From Paenibacillaceae bacterium (lineage in GTDB: Bacteria > Bacillota > Bacilli > Paenibacillales > NBRC-103111), in the NCBI GenBank assembly GCA_029256185.1, contig JAQSYI010000058.1, positions 1 through 44,966 on the forward strand: a stretch of 44,966 nt of DNA. The letters run 5' to 3'. Below are positions 7,648 through 15,682 of the stretch, one piece after another. Within the stretch, counting starts at the first letter, position 1, and the number at the start of each line of letters is the position of its first letter. A program made the position numbers and the translations under genes. The notes under the pieces were generated by a model, which was not told where the DNA came from, did not search any database, and saw only the letters and a list, made by a program, of their open reading frames with translations.

Positions 7648-9252
7648 ATGACCAAGGAGAACCAAAGCTCAGCGGACTTAAAATCCGCCAAGGGCAAGGA
7701 CTACTCCAAATATTTCGACCTGTCTTACGCCAAGGTGCTGAGTGAGGACGAGAACAGCAAGCGAATCAGGATCAAGGGGCGGGATATCAGCATTCTTGCC
7801 GAGCCCAATTACAAGGAGGGCAAGCGCCGCGGCAAGGAAGAGATTCGGGTGCAGTATGAGGCTGCTGTGCCGGAAGAACTGAAGGACATGGGCAAGGATA
7901 AGTATTATACGATCTACACCTTTGGCTGCCAGATGAACGAGCATGATACGGAAACGATGAAGGGTCTGCTGGAGGAGATGGGTTACCGGGAAACGGATGA
8001 CCGTCGCCAATCGGATGTAATCCTGCTGAACACCTGCGCAGTCCGCGAGAATGCGGAGGACAAGGTGTTCGGAGAACTGGGCCATATGAAGACGCTGAAG
8101 GCGGAGCGTCCCGGCCTCATCCTGGGTGTCTGCGGCTGCATGTCCCAGGAGGAGCCGGTAGTCCACCGGATTCTGCAGAAGCATCCGTTTGTTGATATGA
8201 TATTCGGTACGCACAATATTCACCGCCTGCCGTTCCTGCTGCGGGAAGCTTATTTCAGCAAGGAAATGATGGTAGAGGTGTGGTCCCAGGAAGGCAACAT
8301 CATCGAGAATCTTCCCAAGAAACGGGAGGGGATCAAGGCTTCCGTCAACATCATGTACGGCTGCGACAAGTTCTGCACCTATTGCATCGTCCCGTATACC
8401 CGGGGCAAGGAACGCAGCCGCAGACCCGAGGATGTGTTGGCAGAGGTCAGGGAGCTGGCCCGCCAGGGGTTCCGCGAGGTCATGCTGCTTGGGCAGAATG
8501 TGAACGCATACGGCAAGGACTTCGAAAATCTGGATTATACCCTGGGCGATCTGATGGAGGATGTGAGCAAGATCAATATCCCCCGTGTTCGTTTCACCAC
8601 CTCGCATCCCCGGGACTTCGACGACCGGTTGATTGAGGTGCTGGCCAGGGGCGGCAATCTGATGGAGCATATCCATCTGCCTGTCCAATCCGGCAGCAGC
8701 GCCATATTGAAGGCCATGAGCCGCAAGTATACCCGGGAGCAATATCTGGAGCTGGTGCGCAAAATCCGCGCGGCTATCCCGGACGTGGTGCTGACGACGG
8801 ATATAATTGTCGGTTTCCCCGGTGAGACGGACGTGCAATTCGAGGAAACCATGTCTCTTGTGCGGGAAGTGGGCTTCGACATGGCGTACACCTTCTTGTA
8901 TTCTCCAAGAGAGGGCACCCCTGCCGCTGCCATGGCCGATGATGTGCCCGAGCAGGTGAAGAAGGAGCGACTGTACCGTCTCAACGAGCTGCTCGGCGAA
9001 TTCGGCAAGGCAGGCAATGAGGCGTTGCGCGGACGGACAGTTGAGGTGCTTGTGGAGGGAGAGAGCAAGAACAATCCCGAGGTGCTGGCGGCGAGGACAA
9101 GAACCTTCAAGCTGGTGCACTTCAAGGGCCCGAAGGAGCTTGTGGGCAGTCTGGTCCATGTCAGAATTACCGAGCCCCAAACCTGGCTGTTGAAGGGCGA
9201 ACTGGTAGAAGAGCAGGAGCCGGCAAGCGCTGCGGATGCCGTGGTCAGATAA
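7648..9252 (+). CDS. miaB: tRNA-i6A37 methylthiotransferase MiaB
   Basis: Radical-SAM enzyme that adds a methylthio group to N6-isopentenyladenosine at position 37 of tRNAs reading UNN codons. 534 residues. An N-terminal charged extension of about 85 residues, also present in Bacillus MiaB, precedes the UPF0004 domain. Its auxiliary-cluster cysteines are C94 (FGCQMNEHD), C130 (NTCAVRE) and C164 (CGCMSQEE). The radical-SAM triad C239/C243/C246 is in YGCDKFCTYCIVPYTRGKE. A C-terminal TRAM domain covers roughly the last 70 residues. The ATG has GGATGTG upstream. It is followed after 73 bases by ricA, the same pair as in B. subtilis (ymcB-ymcA). Confidence 0.98.
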   Translation: MTKENQSSADLKSAKGKDYSKYFDLSYAKVLSEDENSKRIRIKGRDISILAEPNYKEGKRRGKEEIRVQYEAAVPEELKDMGKDKYYTIYTFGCQMNEHDTETMKGLLEEMGYRETDDRRQSDVILLNTCAVRENAEDKVFGELGHMKTLKAERPGLILGVCGCMSQEEPVVHRILQKHPFVDMIFGTHNIHRLPFLLREAYFSKEMMVEVWSQEGNIIENLPKKREGIKASVNIMYGCDKFCTYCIVPYTRGKERSRRPEDVLAEVRELARQGFREVMLLGQNVNAYGKDFENLDYTLGDLMEDVSKINIPRVRFTTSHPRDFDDRLIEVLARGGNLMEHIHLPVQSGSSAILKAMSRKYTREQYLELVRKIRAAIPDVVLTTDIIVGFPGETDVQFEETMSLVREVGFDMAYTFLYSPREGTPAAAMADDVPEQVKKERLYRLNELLGEFGKAGNEALRGRTVEVLVEGESKNNPEVLAARTRTFKLVHFKGPKELVGSLVHVRITEPQTWLLKGELVEEQEPASAADAVVR

Positions 9253-9325
9253 ACAGGAGTCCGGAATCGGGGACCCGTCGCATTCAGTCCAGGACATGAA
9301 TGAAGGGTGAAAAGGAGACAGGCAG

Positions 9326-9736
9326 ATGGAAGAAAATCAGCAAGTTGGCCCCTCCCGTGAAGAAATACTCGAGAAAGCCCGGGAACTGGCCCGCTTCATT
9401 GCGGATTCCAGCGAGGTGGACATTTACCGGAGAGCGGAGAGTCAGATTGCCGTCAATACCCATGTCCAATCGCTGATCAGCACCATTAAGAAGAAGCAGA
9501 AGGAAGCTGTGGCCTTTGAGCATTCCTACCGCAATCCGCAGATGTCCAAGAAAATCGATGAGGAAATCAGCCTGTTGCAGGAGGAGTTGGACTCCATTCC
9601 CATTGTTGCGGAATTTCAGGAGACTCAAAGCGAACTGAACGATATGCTCCAGCTTGTGATGAACGCAGTACGGGATACGGTCTCCGAGCAAATTCAAGTG
9701 GAAGAAGGCAAGATAGAGACAACCCGCTGCGACTAA
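9326..9736 (+). CDS. ricA: RicA (YmcA), YlbF/YmcA family regulator of RNase Y
   Basis: Small helical protein that in B. subtilis forms the Y-complex with YlbF and YaaT, steers RNase Y maturation of mRNAs, and is needed for competence, sporulation and biofilm. 136 residues, family-typical. Visible are the conserved VDIYRRAESQIAVN, VQSLISTIKKKQKEAV and PIVAEFQETQSELNDMLQLV segments of the helical hairpin. The SD AAGGAG lies ten bases before ATG 9326. The C-terminal tail is short and ends TTRCD, with the only cysteine of the protein; in B. subtilis the complex carries Fe-S clusters ligated partly by C-terminal cysteines. Its RNA target enzyme is encoded at the window start. Confidence 0.93.
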   Translation: MEENQQVGPSREEILEKARELARFIADSSEVDIYRRAESQIAVNTHVQSLISTIKKKQKEAVAFEHSYRNPQMSKKIDEEISLLQEELDSIPIVAEFQETQSELNDMLQLVMNAVRDTVSEQIQVEEGKIETTRCD

Positions 9737-9772
9737 AACGGAGCGCGCAAGCAACAGAACAGGACCTTAAGG

Positions 9773-9813
9773 GGCCTTCTTATTGGCTGGGCAGGCTGAT
9801 GGGAGGGCCTTTT
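9773..9813 (+). terminator. Possible weak terminator after ricA
   Basis: GGCCTTCTT (9773-9781) can pair with GGGAGGGCC (9801-9809) using several G-T pairs, followed by TTTT and ATTAATA. Confidence 0.4.
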
Positions 9814-9840
9814 ATTAATAACAGATGAGGGGCTTATACG

Positions 9841-10716
9841 ATGAATCTGATCAACAAAATAGGAGTAATCGCCGACAGCTTCGGCGTGGGAGTCAGAGGC
9901 GGTCTGGTAAAAGCCAAGGAAGCGGGAGCAGACGGCGTGCAGATCTATGCGGTGAGGGGGGAGATGGACCCGGCCAACCTGACAGCGCAGGCGCGCAGGG
10001 AGCTGAAGGAGTATATCGCATCCCTTGGCTTGGAAATATCCGCGCTGGTGGGAGATCTGGGAGGACACGGCTTCCAGGACAAAACCGCCAATCCCGCCAA
10101 GATCGAGAAATCCAAGCGTATTCTTGATCTTGCCCTCGACTTGGGGACGAATATCGTAACAACCCATATCGGAATTGTGCCGGAGGATCGTAGCAGCGGG
10201 GTGTACTACGAGATGCAGCAGGCCTGCGAGGAGCTGGCAAGCTACGCCCATAGCCAGCAGGCCTTCTTCGCCATCGAGACTGGACCTGAGACGGCGGCCC
10301 ACCTGAAGAGCTTCCTGGATACGCTGACAACGAAGGGAGTATCCGTCAACTTCGATCCGGCCAACATGGTGATGGTGACAGGCGATGATCCCGTGCAAGG
10401 CGTACATATTCTCAAGGACTACATCGTGCATACCCATGTCAAGGACGGCGTGCGCAACCGGGAGACCGATCCCCGCAACATCTACGAGGCGCTTGGGTAC
10501 CAGCCGATGGACCATGACGTGATCTCCCGGATGGTCACCTCCGGCGAATTCTTCAAGGAAGTGCCCTTGGGGGAGGGCGGAGTGGATTTTAATGCCTATT
10601 TCGCGGCGTTGCAGGCTATCGGGTATACCGGCTATCTGACCATTGAGCGTGAAGTGGGCACCCAGCCGGAAGTGGATATCCGCAATGCCGTGGAGTTCAT
10701 CAGGCGTTATAAATAA
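9841..10716 (+). CDS. Sugar phosphate isomerase/epimerase-like TIM barrel (AP endonuclease 2 family)
   Basis: A 291-residue xylose-isomerase-like TIM barrel. Motifs that mark the family: GVRGGLVKAKEAGADGVQIYA (strand 1), TTHIGIVPED (metal His), FFAIETGPETAAHLKSFLD (metal Glu), VNFDPANMVM, IVHTHVKDGVRN (two metal His) and a C-terminal YLTIERE (metal Glu). GATGAGGGGC precedes the ATG. It is separated from the convergent Gfo/Idh/MocA gene by a bidirectional terminator. Such pairs often act together on inositols or keto-sugars, but the substrate cannot be named from sequence. Where Bacillus has cotE and mutS after ricA, this chromosome has this gene instead. Confidence 0.9.
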   Translation: MNLINKIGVIADSFGVGVRGGLVKAKEAGADGVQIYAVRGEMDPANLTAQARRELKEYIASLGLEISALVGDLGGHGFQDKTANPAKIEKSKRILDLALDLGTNIVTTHIGIVPEDRSSGVYYEMQQACEELASYAHSQQAFFAIETGPETAAHLKSFLDTLTTKGVSVNFDPANMVMVTGDDPVQGVHILKDYIVHTHVKDGVRNRETDPRNIYEALGYQPMDHDVISRMVTSGEFFKEVPLGEGGVDFNAYFAALQAIGYTGYLTIEREVGTQPEVDIRNAVEFIRRYK

Positions 10717-10737
10717 TCAAATTATCTCATAGCAAAA

Positions 10738-10776
10738 AGCAGACCGTAAGCGGCAAGGCGAACGGTCTGCTTCTTC
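10738..10776. terminator. Bidirectional terminator between convergent genes
   Basis: AGCAGACCGT (10738-10747) and ACGGTCTGCT (10762-10771) form a perfect 10-bp stem. On the + strand it is followed by TCTTCTGTT; on the - strand by TTTTTGCT. Confidence 0.88.
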
Positions 10777-10812
10777 TGTTATCAGATGCCAAGAGGTGAA
10801 CCCGGTTTTTCT

Positions 10813-11832
10813 TCAAATGCACATCAGAGTCCGGCCCTCGTGAATGGCCCGGTCGGCGATAATGGTCACCTGCATCGCCCTGTAGACTTCCTCCAGGGTC
10901 GGGGTGGCTGTCCGCTGCTCCTCAATCATGCCCAGGAAATAATCGAATTGGGCGCCGGTTGGCTTCAGTGTGTAATCAATATTAATATCCTCACGGGCGC
11001 CGCTGGGATAATGCTCGTATTGAATCAAATTGCCCAGATGCTGCTCGTGCTTGGGGCGCTGGTCCCGGTAGATGATGCGGATGCGGCCCTTGGGACCGAT
11101 GAATTCCTTCAGATTGTCGTTGGGCATGTTATGCCCCCAGCCCGCTTCATAATAGCCGATGGAGCCGTCGGTGAATTTCATCGTAATCATGCCATAATTA
11201 TACGTATTCTCCGGTACATCCTGGGCCAGACGCTGGCCTACCCCGCTTACGCTCTCCACATCGGCCCCTGTGACCCACCGCATCACATCTACATAGTGAA
11301 CACCGCAGTCCACGATGGGGGAAGCATCCTTAAGAAGCGCCAAGTGGGATTCCCAATTGCTGGTGCGCTTCACCTGGGACATCCTCATGACAATGGGTCC
11401 GCCTATGGCTCCGCCGCGGATCATGTCGGCCACCCGCTTGAAGGTTGTATTGTGACGGAGAATATGTCCCACCATAACCTTGGTTTTGGCATTGGTGGCC
11501 AATTGGATGAATTGCTCGGCTTCGGCAATATTGCCCGCTATCGGCTTTTCGCACAGAATGTGCTTGCCCGCTTCAAGGCAGGTCCGGGCGATCTCCAGAT
11601 GAGTGGATGGATAAGTAGCGATAATAACAATATCCACATCGCTGCGCTTAATCAATTCCCTGTAATCCGTATCCCATGTTTCCGCCCCGTACTTATGGGC
11701 AAATTCTTTTGCTTTATCGGAGAAAAGGTCGACGACGCCAACCAGCCGGACTCGTTTATGCTTATGCAGGTTCTCCAGATGGACAGCGCCCATGTAGCCG
11801 CATCCTACCAGTATGACACCATAGGTCTTCAT
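10813..11832 (-). CDS. Gfo/Idh/MocA family NAD(P)-dependent oxidoreductase
   Basis: A 339-residue oxidoreductase that probably oxidises a sugar, inositol or related polyol with NAD(P). The N-terminal Rossmann fold shows VGCGYMGAVHLENL, and the family signature is CEKPIAGNIAEAEQFI (catalytic Lys in EKP). The C-terminal half has the GFO_IDH_MocA_C sheet, with DCGVHYVDVMRWVTG carrying the usual His. GGAAGTG lies about nine bases upstream of the ATG on the minus strand. It is convergent with the TIM-barrel gene and divergent from the sdpR-like gene. The 277-base intergenic space upstream is AT-rich and holds the sdpR promoter on the other strand; I could not call a convincing promoter for this gene, although a TATAAT lies near 11896 on the minus strand. 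Confidence 0.93.
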   Translation of the reverse strand: MKTYGVILVGCGYMGAVHLENLHKHKRVRLVGVVDLFSDKAKEFAHKYGAETWDTDYRELIKRSDVDIVIIATYPSTHLEIARTCLEAGKHILCEKPIAGNIAEAEQFIQLATNAKTKVMVGHILRHNTTFKRVADMIRGGAIGGPIVMRMSQVKRTSNWESHLALLKDASPIVDCGVHYVDVMRWVTGADVESVSGVGQRLAQDVPENTYNYGMITMKFTDGSIGYYEAGWGHNMPNDNLKEFIGPKGRIRIIYRDQRPKHEQHLGNLIQYEHYPSGAREDINIDYTLKPTGAQFDYFLGMIEEQRTATPTLEEVYRAMQVTIIADRAIHEGRTLMCI

Positions 11833-12013
11833 CGTCGGTCACTTCCTGTTAGTTTGTAATGAAAAGGATCTGCTATACTGTTTCATAATAAAATTATAAG
11901 AATTCTGAGCGTGAAAAGATATTTTCATTCTGGTGGACTTTATATTGTATTTTGTCATCAAAGGGAGACACAGCAGAAATAACCGGGGCAGAAAGCCGGT
12001 GAACCAAGCGGGC

Positions 12014-12041
12014 TTGACGTTTGCAGTTATTGTGTTATGAT
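12014..12041 (+). promoter_or_regulatory. Promoter of sdpR-sdpI
   Basis: TTGACG (12014-12019), a 16-base spacer and TATGAT (12036-12041). Just downstream, 12057-12081 is AT-rich with spaced ATGAnTAA-like and TTAG/CTAA motifs, a plausible autoregulatory operator of the ArsR-type repressor, though no perfect palindrome is present. Confidence 0.65.
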
Positions 12042-12109
12042 AATTTCAGATATAATTAGATGATTAACTAAATGACTAATGCTTTAACCAGAAGAGGCTG
12101 ATCCATACG

Positions 12110-12406
12110 ATGAACGAATCATTCAAAGCATTGTCTGACCCTACACGACGGCAGATCCTTCGGCTGCTGAGAGAAAAGGACCGGACGGCAGGGGAAATTG
12201 CCGAATACTTCGATATGAGCAAGCCCAGTATATCCCACCATCTGAACGCGCTGAAGCAGGCGAAGCTTGTGATTGACGAGCGTCAGGGACAGCACATTAT
12301 GTATTCTTTGAATTCCACTGTTGTTCAGGAAGTAATGGGTTGGTTCCTCGAATTGCTCGGAACCGATGAAGACGATAATAGAGACAAGGGGAGAGATAAT
12401 CCATGA
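12110..12406 (+). CDS. sdpR: ArsR/SdpR family autorepressor
   Basis: A 98-residue winged-helix repressor. The opening FKALSDPTRRQILRLL and the recognition region AGEIAEYFDMSKPSISHHLN are standard ArsR family; no metal-binding cysteine pair is present, which fits the SdpR subgroup rather than metal sensors. Its stop codon overlaps the start of the SdpI-like membrane protein gene (ATGA). In B. subtilis, SdpI captures SdpR at the membrane when the SdpC toxin is bound, and this relieves repression of sdpRI. The gene order and overlap here copy that module. GAGGCTGATCC lies upstream of the ATG; the SD is weak. Confidence 0.9.
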   Translation: MNESFKALSDPTRRQILRLLREKDRTAGEIAEYFDMSKPSISHHLNALKQAKLVIDERQGQHIMYSLNSTVVQEVMGWFLELLGTDEDDNRDKGRDNP

Positions 12407-13044
12407 GATGGAAAAAAACGGATCTGTTGATGACTGCTGTGGGGCTTATACCCTTTCTCCTCAGCCTGGTCGTATACAATAGGCTGCCGGAGCGGATGGC
12501 AACCCATTTCGGGATAGGCAATCAGGTTGACGGCTTCATGAACCGCCCGGCCGCTGTGGCTATGCTTGCCCTGTTGGGCGCGGGTGTTCCCTTATTGACT
12601 AAGGCAGGAAGAAGGATGGACCCGAAGAAAGAAAATTATGAGAAATTCGAAGGGGCATTCGGCAAATTCCGCTGGATTATCACCTTGTTTATGTGCTTCA
12701 CCGGGTTGTTCCTGGTGGGATACAATCTGGGCTATAACGTCAGTCCTAAGCTGACGACTCTGGGAATCGGGCTTCTCATTATAGTAGTGGGCAATTCCAT
12801 GGGCCAAATCCGCTTCAATTATTCGTTCGGCATCAAGACGCCTTGGACATTGGCCAATGAAACCGTTTGGCGCAGAACCCACCGAATGGCAGGTCCCATC
12901 TGGATGGCGGGAGGAGCAGTCATTCTCCTGGGCAGCTTTGTGCCGGGAACATGGGGGGCAGCACTTGCCATTGCCGCTGTGGCTGCAATTGTTCTCATTC
13001 CTACGGGGTATTCCTACTGGCTGCACCGGAGTCTGAAGGAGTGA
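12403..13044 (+). CDS. sdpI: SdpI family immunity/signalling membrane protein
   Basis: A 213-residue polytopic membrane protein with about six hydrophobic segments, a DUF1648 domain at the N terminus (LPERMATHFGIGNQVDGF) and the SdpI C-terminal domain (FNYSFGIKTPWTLANETVWRRTHR). In B. subtilis SdpI gives immunity to the SdpC killing factor and signals to SdpR. Here no sdpA, sdpB or sdpC gene lies in the window, so it is an orphan immunity pair: defence against a sibling's toxin or a general stress-responsive membrane protein are both possible. It is translationally coupled to the repressor by a 4-base overlap. Confidence 0.9.
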   Translation: MRWKKTDLLMTAVGLIPFLLSLVVYNRLPERMATHFGIGNQVDGFMNRPAAVAMLALLGAGVPLLTKAGRRMDPKKENYEKFEGAFGKFRWIITLFMCFTGLFLVGYNLGYNVSPKLTTLGIGLLIIVVGNSMGQIRFNYSFGIKTPWTLANETVWRRTHRMAGPIWMAGGAVILLGSFVPGTWGAALAIAAVAAIVLIPTGYSYWLHRSLKE

Positions 13045-13122
13045 GCAGTGTAATGCAGCCGCCGGATATGGTACTATAAGGAGATGAAGTGCTGAAAAAC
13101 TTTGGGGAGGCGCCTTGGGAAC

Positions 13123-14064
13123 ATGAAGTTTTTGACAGGTTTGCTCAAAATAGCAGCTCCGTTTATTGTGATCTGGATTCTGCTGAAATTAAACGTATGG
13201 CTTGGAATCGCAGCATTGATCGCATTCATCGTGGTGTGGTTCAAGCGAAACCAATCCGGGTTCTATGCTTATCTTGGAAATATGAATTATCAGCAAGGCA
13301 AGCAAAAGGAAGCGCAGATGTGGCTCAACAAGGCCGTTGCCTTCAAGGACTGCAAGCCGGCTCATCTGATCGGCTACGCATTCTTCCTGCTTAAGCTGGG
13401 GAAGCTGGAGCAGGCGGAGGAATTGCTGCAGCGTGCCGGCAAGATGACTCTCAAGCGTGAAGAGGAAATGGCTCTGAACACCAATACCTGTCTGCTTCTA
13501 TGGAAGCAAGGCTCTCTTGAAGATGCTATGGCCAAGATGGAAGGGCTGTATGCGGAATATAAGAATACGAATATATACGGCAGCCTGGGGTATTTCTACA
13601 TTTTGTCCGGTGATCTGGACAAGGCGCTGGCATTCAACCAGGAGGCTCACGAATACAATGGCAAGAGCGCCGTTATTCTGGACAATTTGGGCCAAACCCA
13701 TCTGTTGAGAGGTGAATATGAGACAGCGCAGAAGCTCTATGAGGAGCTGGCTGAGTTGAATCCCACCTTTCCGGAAGCTTACTTTAACCACGGCCTTGTT
13801 CTCGAGGCTCTAGGCCAGCCGGAAGCCGCGCTTGTGAAGATGAGAAAGTCATTGGATTATCCCATCTCGCTGTTAAGCACCGTAACGCAGGAGGAAATTG
13901 AAGGGCGGATTGCCCGTCTGGAGCAGGAGGCGGGAATTGGCGGGAGAAGCCTGACTGACGGTACGGATGGAACCGCAGATGCAGCGGCAGATTCAGCCGC
14001 GGATGAAACGGCTGGAGATGCCTCGGCCGCCCCCCTCCATCCGGGTGAAGGACCCAAGGTATAG
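13123..14064 (+). CDS. Membrane-anchored TPR protein
   Basis: A 313-residue protein. Residues about 3-42 are hydrophobic, one or two membrane segments broken near LKLNVW, followed by a positive FKRNQ. The body is tetratricopeptide repeats: YLGNMNYQQGKQKEAQMWLN, YAFFLLKLGKLEQAEELLQR, LGYFYILSGDLDKALAFN, DNLGQTHLLRGEYETAQKLY and FNHGLVLEALGQPEAALVKM. The last 35 residues are a disordered A/D/G/T tail. ATG 13123 has GGGGAGG 12 bases upstream, slightly long. TPR proteins of this kind scaffold protein complexes at the membrane; no specific partner can be inferred. It is closed by a strong terminator. Confidence 0.85.
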   Translation: MKFLTGLLKIAAPFIVIWILLKLNVWLGIAALIAFIVVWFKRNQSGFYAYLGNMNYQQGKQKEAQMWLNKAVAFKDCKPAHLIGYAFFLLKLGKLEQAEELLQRAGKMTLKREEEMALNTNTCLLLWKQGSLEDAMAKMEGLYAEYKNTNIYGSLGYFYILSGDLDKALAFNQEAHEYNGKSAVILDNLGQTHLLRGEYETAQKLYEELAELNPTFPEAYFNHGLVLEALGQPEAALVKMRKSLDYPISLLSTVTQEEIEGRIARLEQEAGIGGRSLTDGTDGTADAAADSAADETAGDASAAPLHPGEGPKV

Positions 14065-14079
14065 GATAGCAGATGCAGC

Positions 14080-14120
14080 AGCCGCTGCCGGAGCATGATT
14101 CCGGCAGCGGCTTATTCTTT
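14080..14120 (+). terminator. Intrinsic terminator after the TPR gene
   Basis: GCCGCTGCCGGA (14081-14092) and TCCGGCAGCGGC (14100-14111) form a perfect 12-bp stem, followed by TTATTCTTTT. Confidence 0.9.
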
Positions 14121-14249
14121 TATGCACCGGAAAATGAATGCTGATGCAAGCTCAATTACTTTAGTGCTGTGAAGCTGTGATTGATAGTCGTGTGTGGGCG
14201 GATATTGGGGCAGGAGCTCTTTCCGTCCACTATCCCCTTCCGTCAGGAG

Positions 14250-14524
14250 GCGGCCGCATCCGGAGGAAAGGTATACCTCCGTTCTCTGGGAGAGTGGTGT
14301 GCCTCCGTCTCTGGTGAACGGTATGCCTCCGTTCTCTGGTGAACGGTATGCTGCCGTTCTCTAGGAGCAGTGTGTCGCTGTTCTCCTGAGGGGAGGTAAG
14401 CCGCTGTTCTCCTGAGGAAGTGGTGTGCCGCTATCCTTCACCCGGGAAGGTGTCCCGTTGTTCTCCTGAGGAAGTGGTGTGCCGCTATCCTTCACCCGGG
14501 AAGGTGTCCCGTTGTTCTCCTGAG
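14250..14524. repeat. Minisatellite: 24-27-bp degenerate units and a 54-bp exact repeat
   Basis: From about 14270 a unit beginning CCGTTCTCT recurs every 24-27 bases, with variants GGGAGAG, GGTGAACG and AGGAGCAG after it. From 14405 the array becomes a 54-base higher-order repeat: 14405-14458 and 14459-14512 are identical, and a third copy starts at 14513 and stops at 14524. Each 54-mer contains TTCACCCGGGAAGG. It occupies most of the 668-base space between the TPR gene and the first permease. No gene on either strand is convincing here. Confidence 0.88.
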
Positions 14525-14574
14525 TCAAGGGGAGAGTATCCGAACAGTCCGCTATGGGGGTGTCTTGTGGGCTG

Positions 14575-14655
14575 GACATATTTGCGCAGGGCGGGAAATT
14601 CAGCCCTAATATGCAGTCCTGCAAGGATTCTGCCGGCAAAAGAGTTGCCTAGACG
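14575..14655 (+). other. Conserved 81-nt leader element, copy 1 (candidate regulatory RNA)
   Basis: Aligns without gaps over 81 bases to 19013-19093. Shared blocks are GACATATTTGC at the 5' end, GCAAGG at positions 47-52, GGCAAAAGAGTT at 61-72 and GACG at the 3' end. In this copy CATATT (3-8) can pair with AATATG (34-39) around an inner GGGC/GCCC stem with a 5'-side bulge. A second hairpin pairs the TTCTG region with the C-A part of GGCAAAAG. It ends 77 bases before the permease ATG. Whether it acts as RNA or as a DNA operator is unknown. Confidence 0.5.
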
Positions 14656-14732
14656 ATTCCGGCGCGGCTCGGGTAAAGTGAAGCTGGACGGTTCGCACTT
14701 ATTTCATGCAGAATGCAGAAAGGATAAAGCGT

Positions 14733-15656
14733 ATGCACAATGAATCGCGCTTGAAACGAACAACAAGGCTGCTGGTCAGAGACCGTTACTTGTATTTGCT
14801 TGCTTTGCCGGGCCTGATCTTCTTCCTGTTGTTCAAGTATGTCCCCATGTGGGGACTGGTAATTGCTTTCCAGGATTATTCCCCGTTCCAGGGAATCCGG
14901 GGGAGTGAATGGATCGGGCTGGAGCATTTCATCCGTTTTTTCAGCCACGAGGATTTTTATTTGCTCCTGAGGAATACGTTGGCCATTAGCATGCTGAATT
15001 TGCTGCTGTTTTTTCCCGCACCGATTCTCATCGCCCTCATGCTCAATGAAGCCCGGCAGATCGTGTTCAAAAAAATCGTGCAAACCATTATTTATTTCCC
15101 CCACTTCCTGTCCTGGGTCATTATTGCGGGCATCAGTTTTATCATGCTGGGACAAGCGGATGGGGTAATCAACTCCATACTGGATGCACTGGGATGGGAG
15201 AAGGTGGCCTTCCTGACCAACAAATCATTGTTCTGGCCCATGCTGACCCTGCAGAATATATGGAAGGATGCAGGCTGGGGCACGATCATCTTTCTTGCGG
15301 CGCTCTCCGGCATTGATCCGGCGCTGTACGAAGCGGCCAGAATGGACGGGGCCGGCAGGTTCAGGCTGATCTGGCATATCACGCTGCCGGGTATCCGCAA
15401 TGTGATTACAGTCCTGTTGATCCTGAAGCTGGGCAGTGTAATGGATGTGGGCTTTGAGCAGGTTTTCCTGATGGCCAATGTGGCGGTTGCCAGTGTTGCG
15501 GACGTCTTCGACACCTATGTGTACCGCAATGGCGTGCTGAACGGCGAGTTCAGCTATACGGCAGCCGTGGGCATGTTCAAATCCGTCGTCGGTACGGTTA
15601 TGGTCATTTCAGCCAACAAGCTGACGAAGATGTTCGGCCAGGATGGTTTGTATTAG
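14733..15656 (+). CDS. Carbohydrate ABC transporter permease, LplB type
   Basis: Inner permease subunit of a CUT1-family sugar importer, 307 residues with six predicted membrane segments starting at YLYLLALPGLIFFLLFKY. The cytoplasmic EAA loop that contacts the ATPase is EAARMDGAGRFRLIWHITLPG. The start was set at ATG 14733 (AGAAAGGA eight bases upstream); ATG 14706, in frame, has no SD. It begins a cluster with the second permease, a GH31 glycosidase, the solute-binding lipoprotein and an AraC regulator. No ATPase gene is in the cluster, as is usual for Lpl-type transporters, which share a general ATPase (MsmX-like). Oligosaccharide import is the inferred role. Confidence 0.93.
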   Translation: MHNESRLKRTTRLLVRDRYLYLLALPGLIFFLLFKYVPMWGLVIAFQDYSPFQGIRGSEWIGLEHFIRFFSHEDFYLLLRNTLAISMLNLLLFFPAPILIALMLNEARQIVFKKIVQTIIYFPHFLSWVIIAGISFIMLGQADGVINSILDALGWEKVAFLTNKSLFWPMLTLQNIWKDAGWGTIIFLAALSGIDPALYEAARMDGAGRFRLIWHITLPGIRNVITVLLILKLGSVMDVGFEQVFLMANVAVASVADVFDTYVYRNGVLNGEFSYTAAVGMFKSVVGTVMVISANKLTKMFGQDGLY

Positions 15657-15682
15657 CTTGAATGAAAGGAGGATTGGATAGG

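Noticed and set aside
13089..13394. 101-codon frame overlapping the TPR gene, with AAGGAG before a GTG
   Set aside because: Out of frame with the clear TPR protein, no recognisable domain; the SD may simply be chance or serve a very short leader frame.
14361..14639. 92-codon minus-strand frame with an 18-residue repeat (QENNGTPSRVKDSGTPLP)
   Set aside because: The repeat is the translation of the 54-base minisatellite, a multiple of three. No SD, no homology, and it runs into the leader element.
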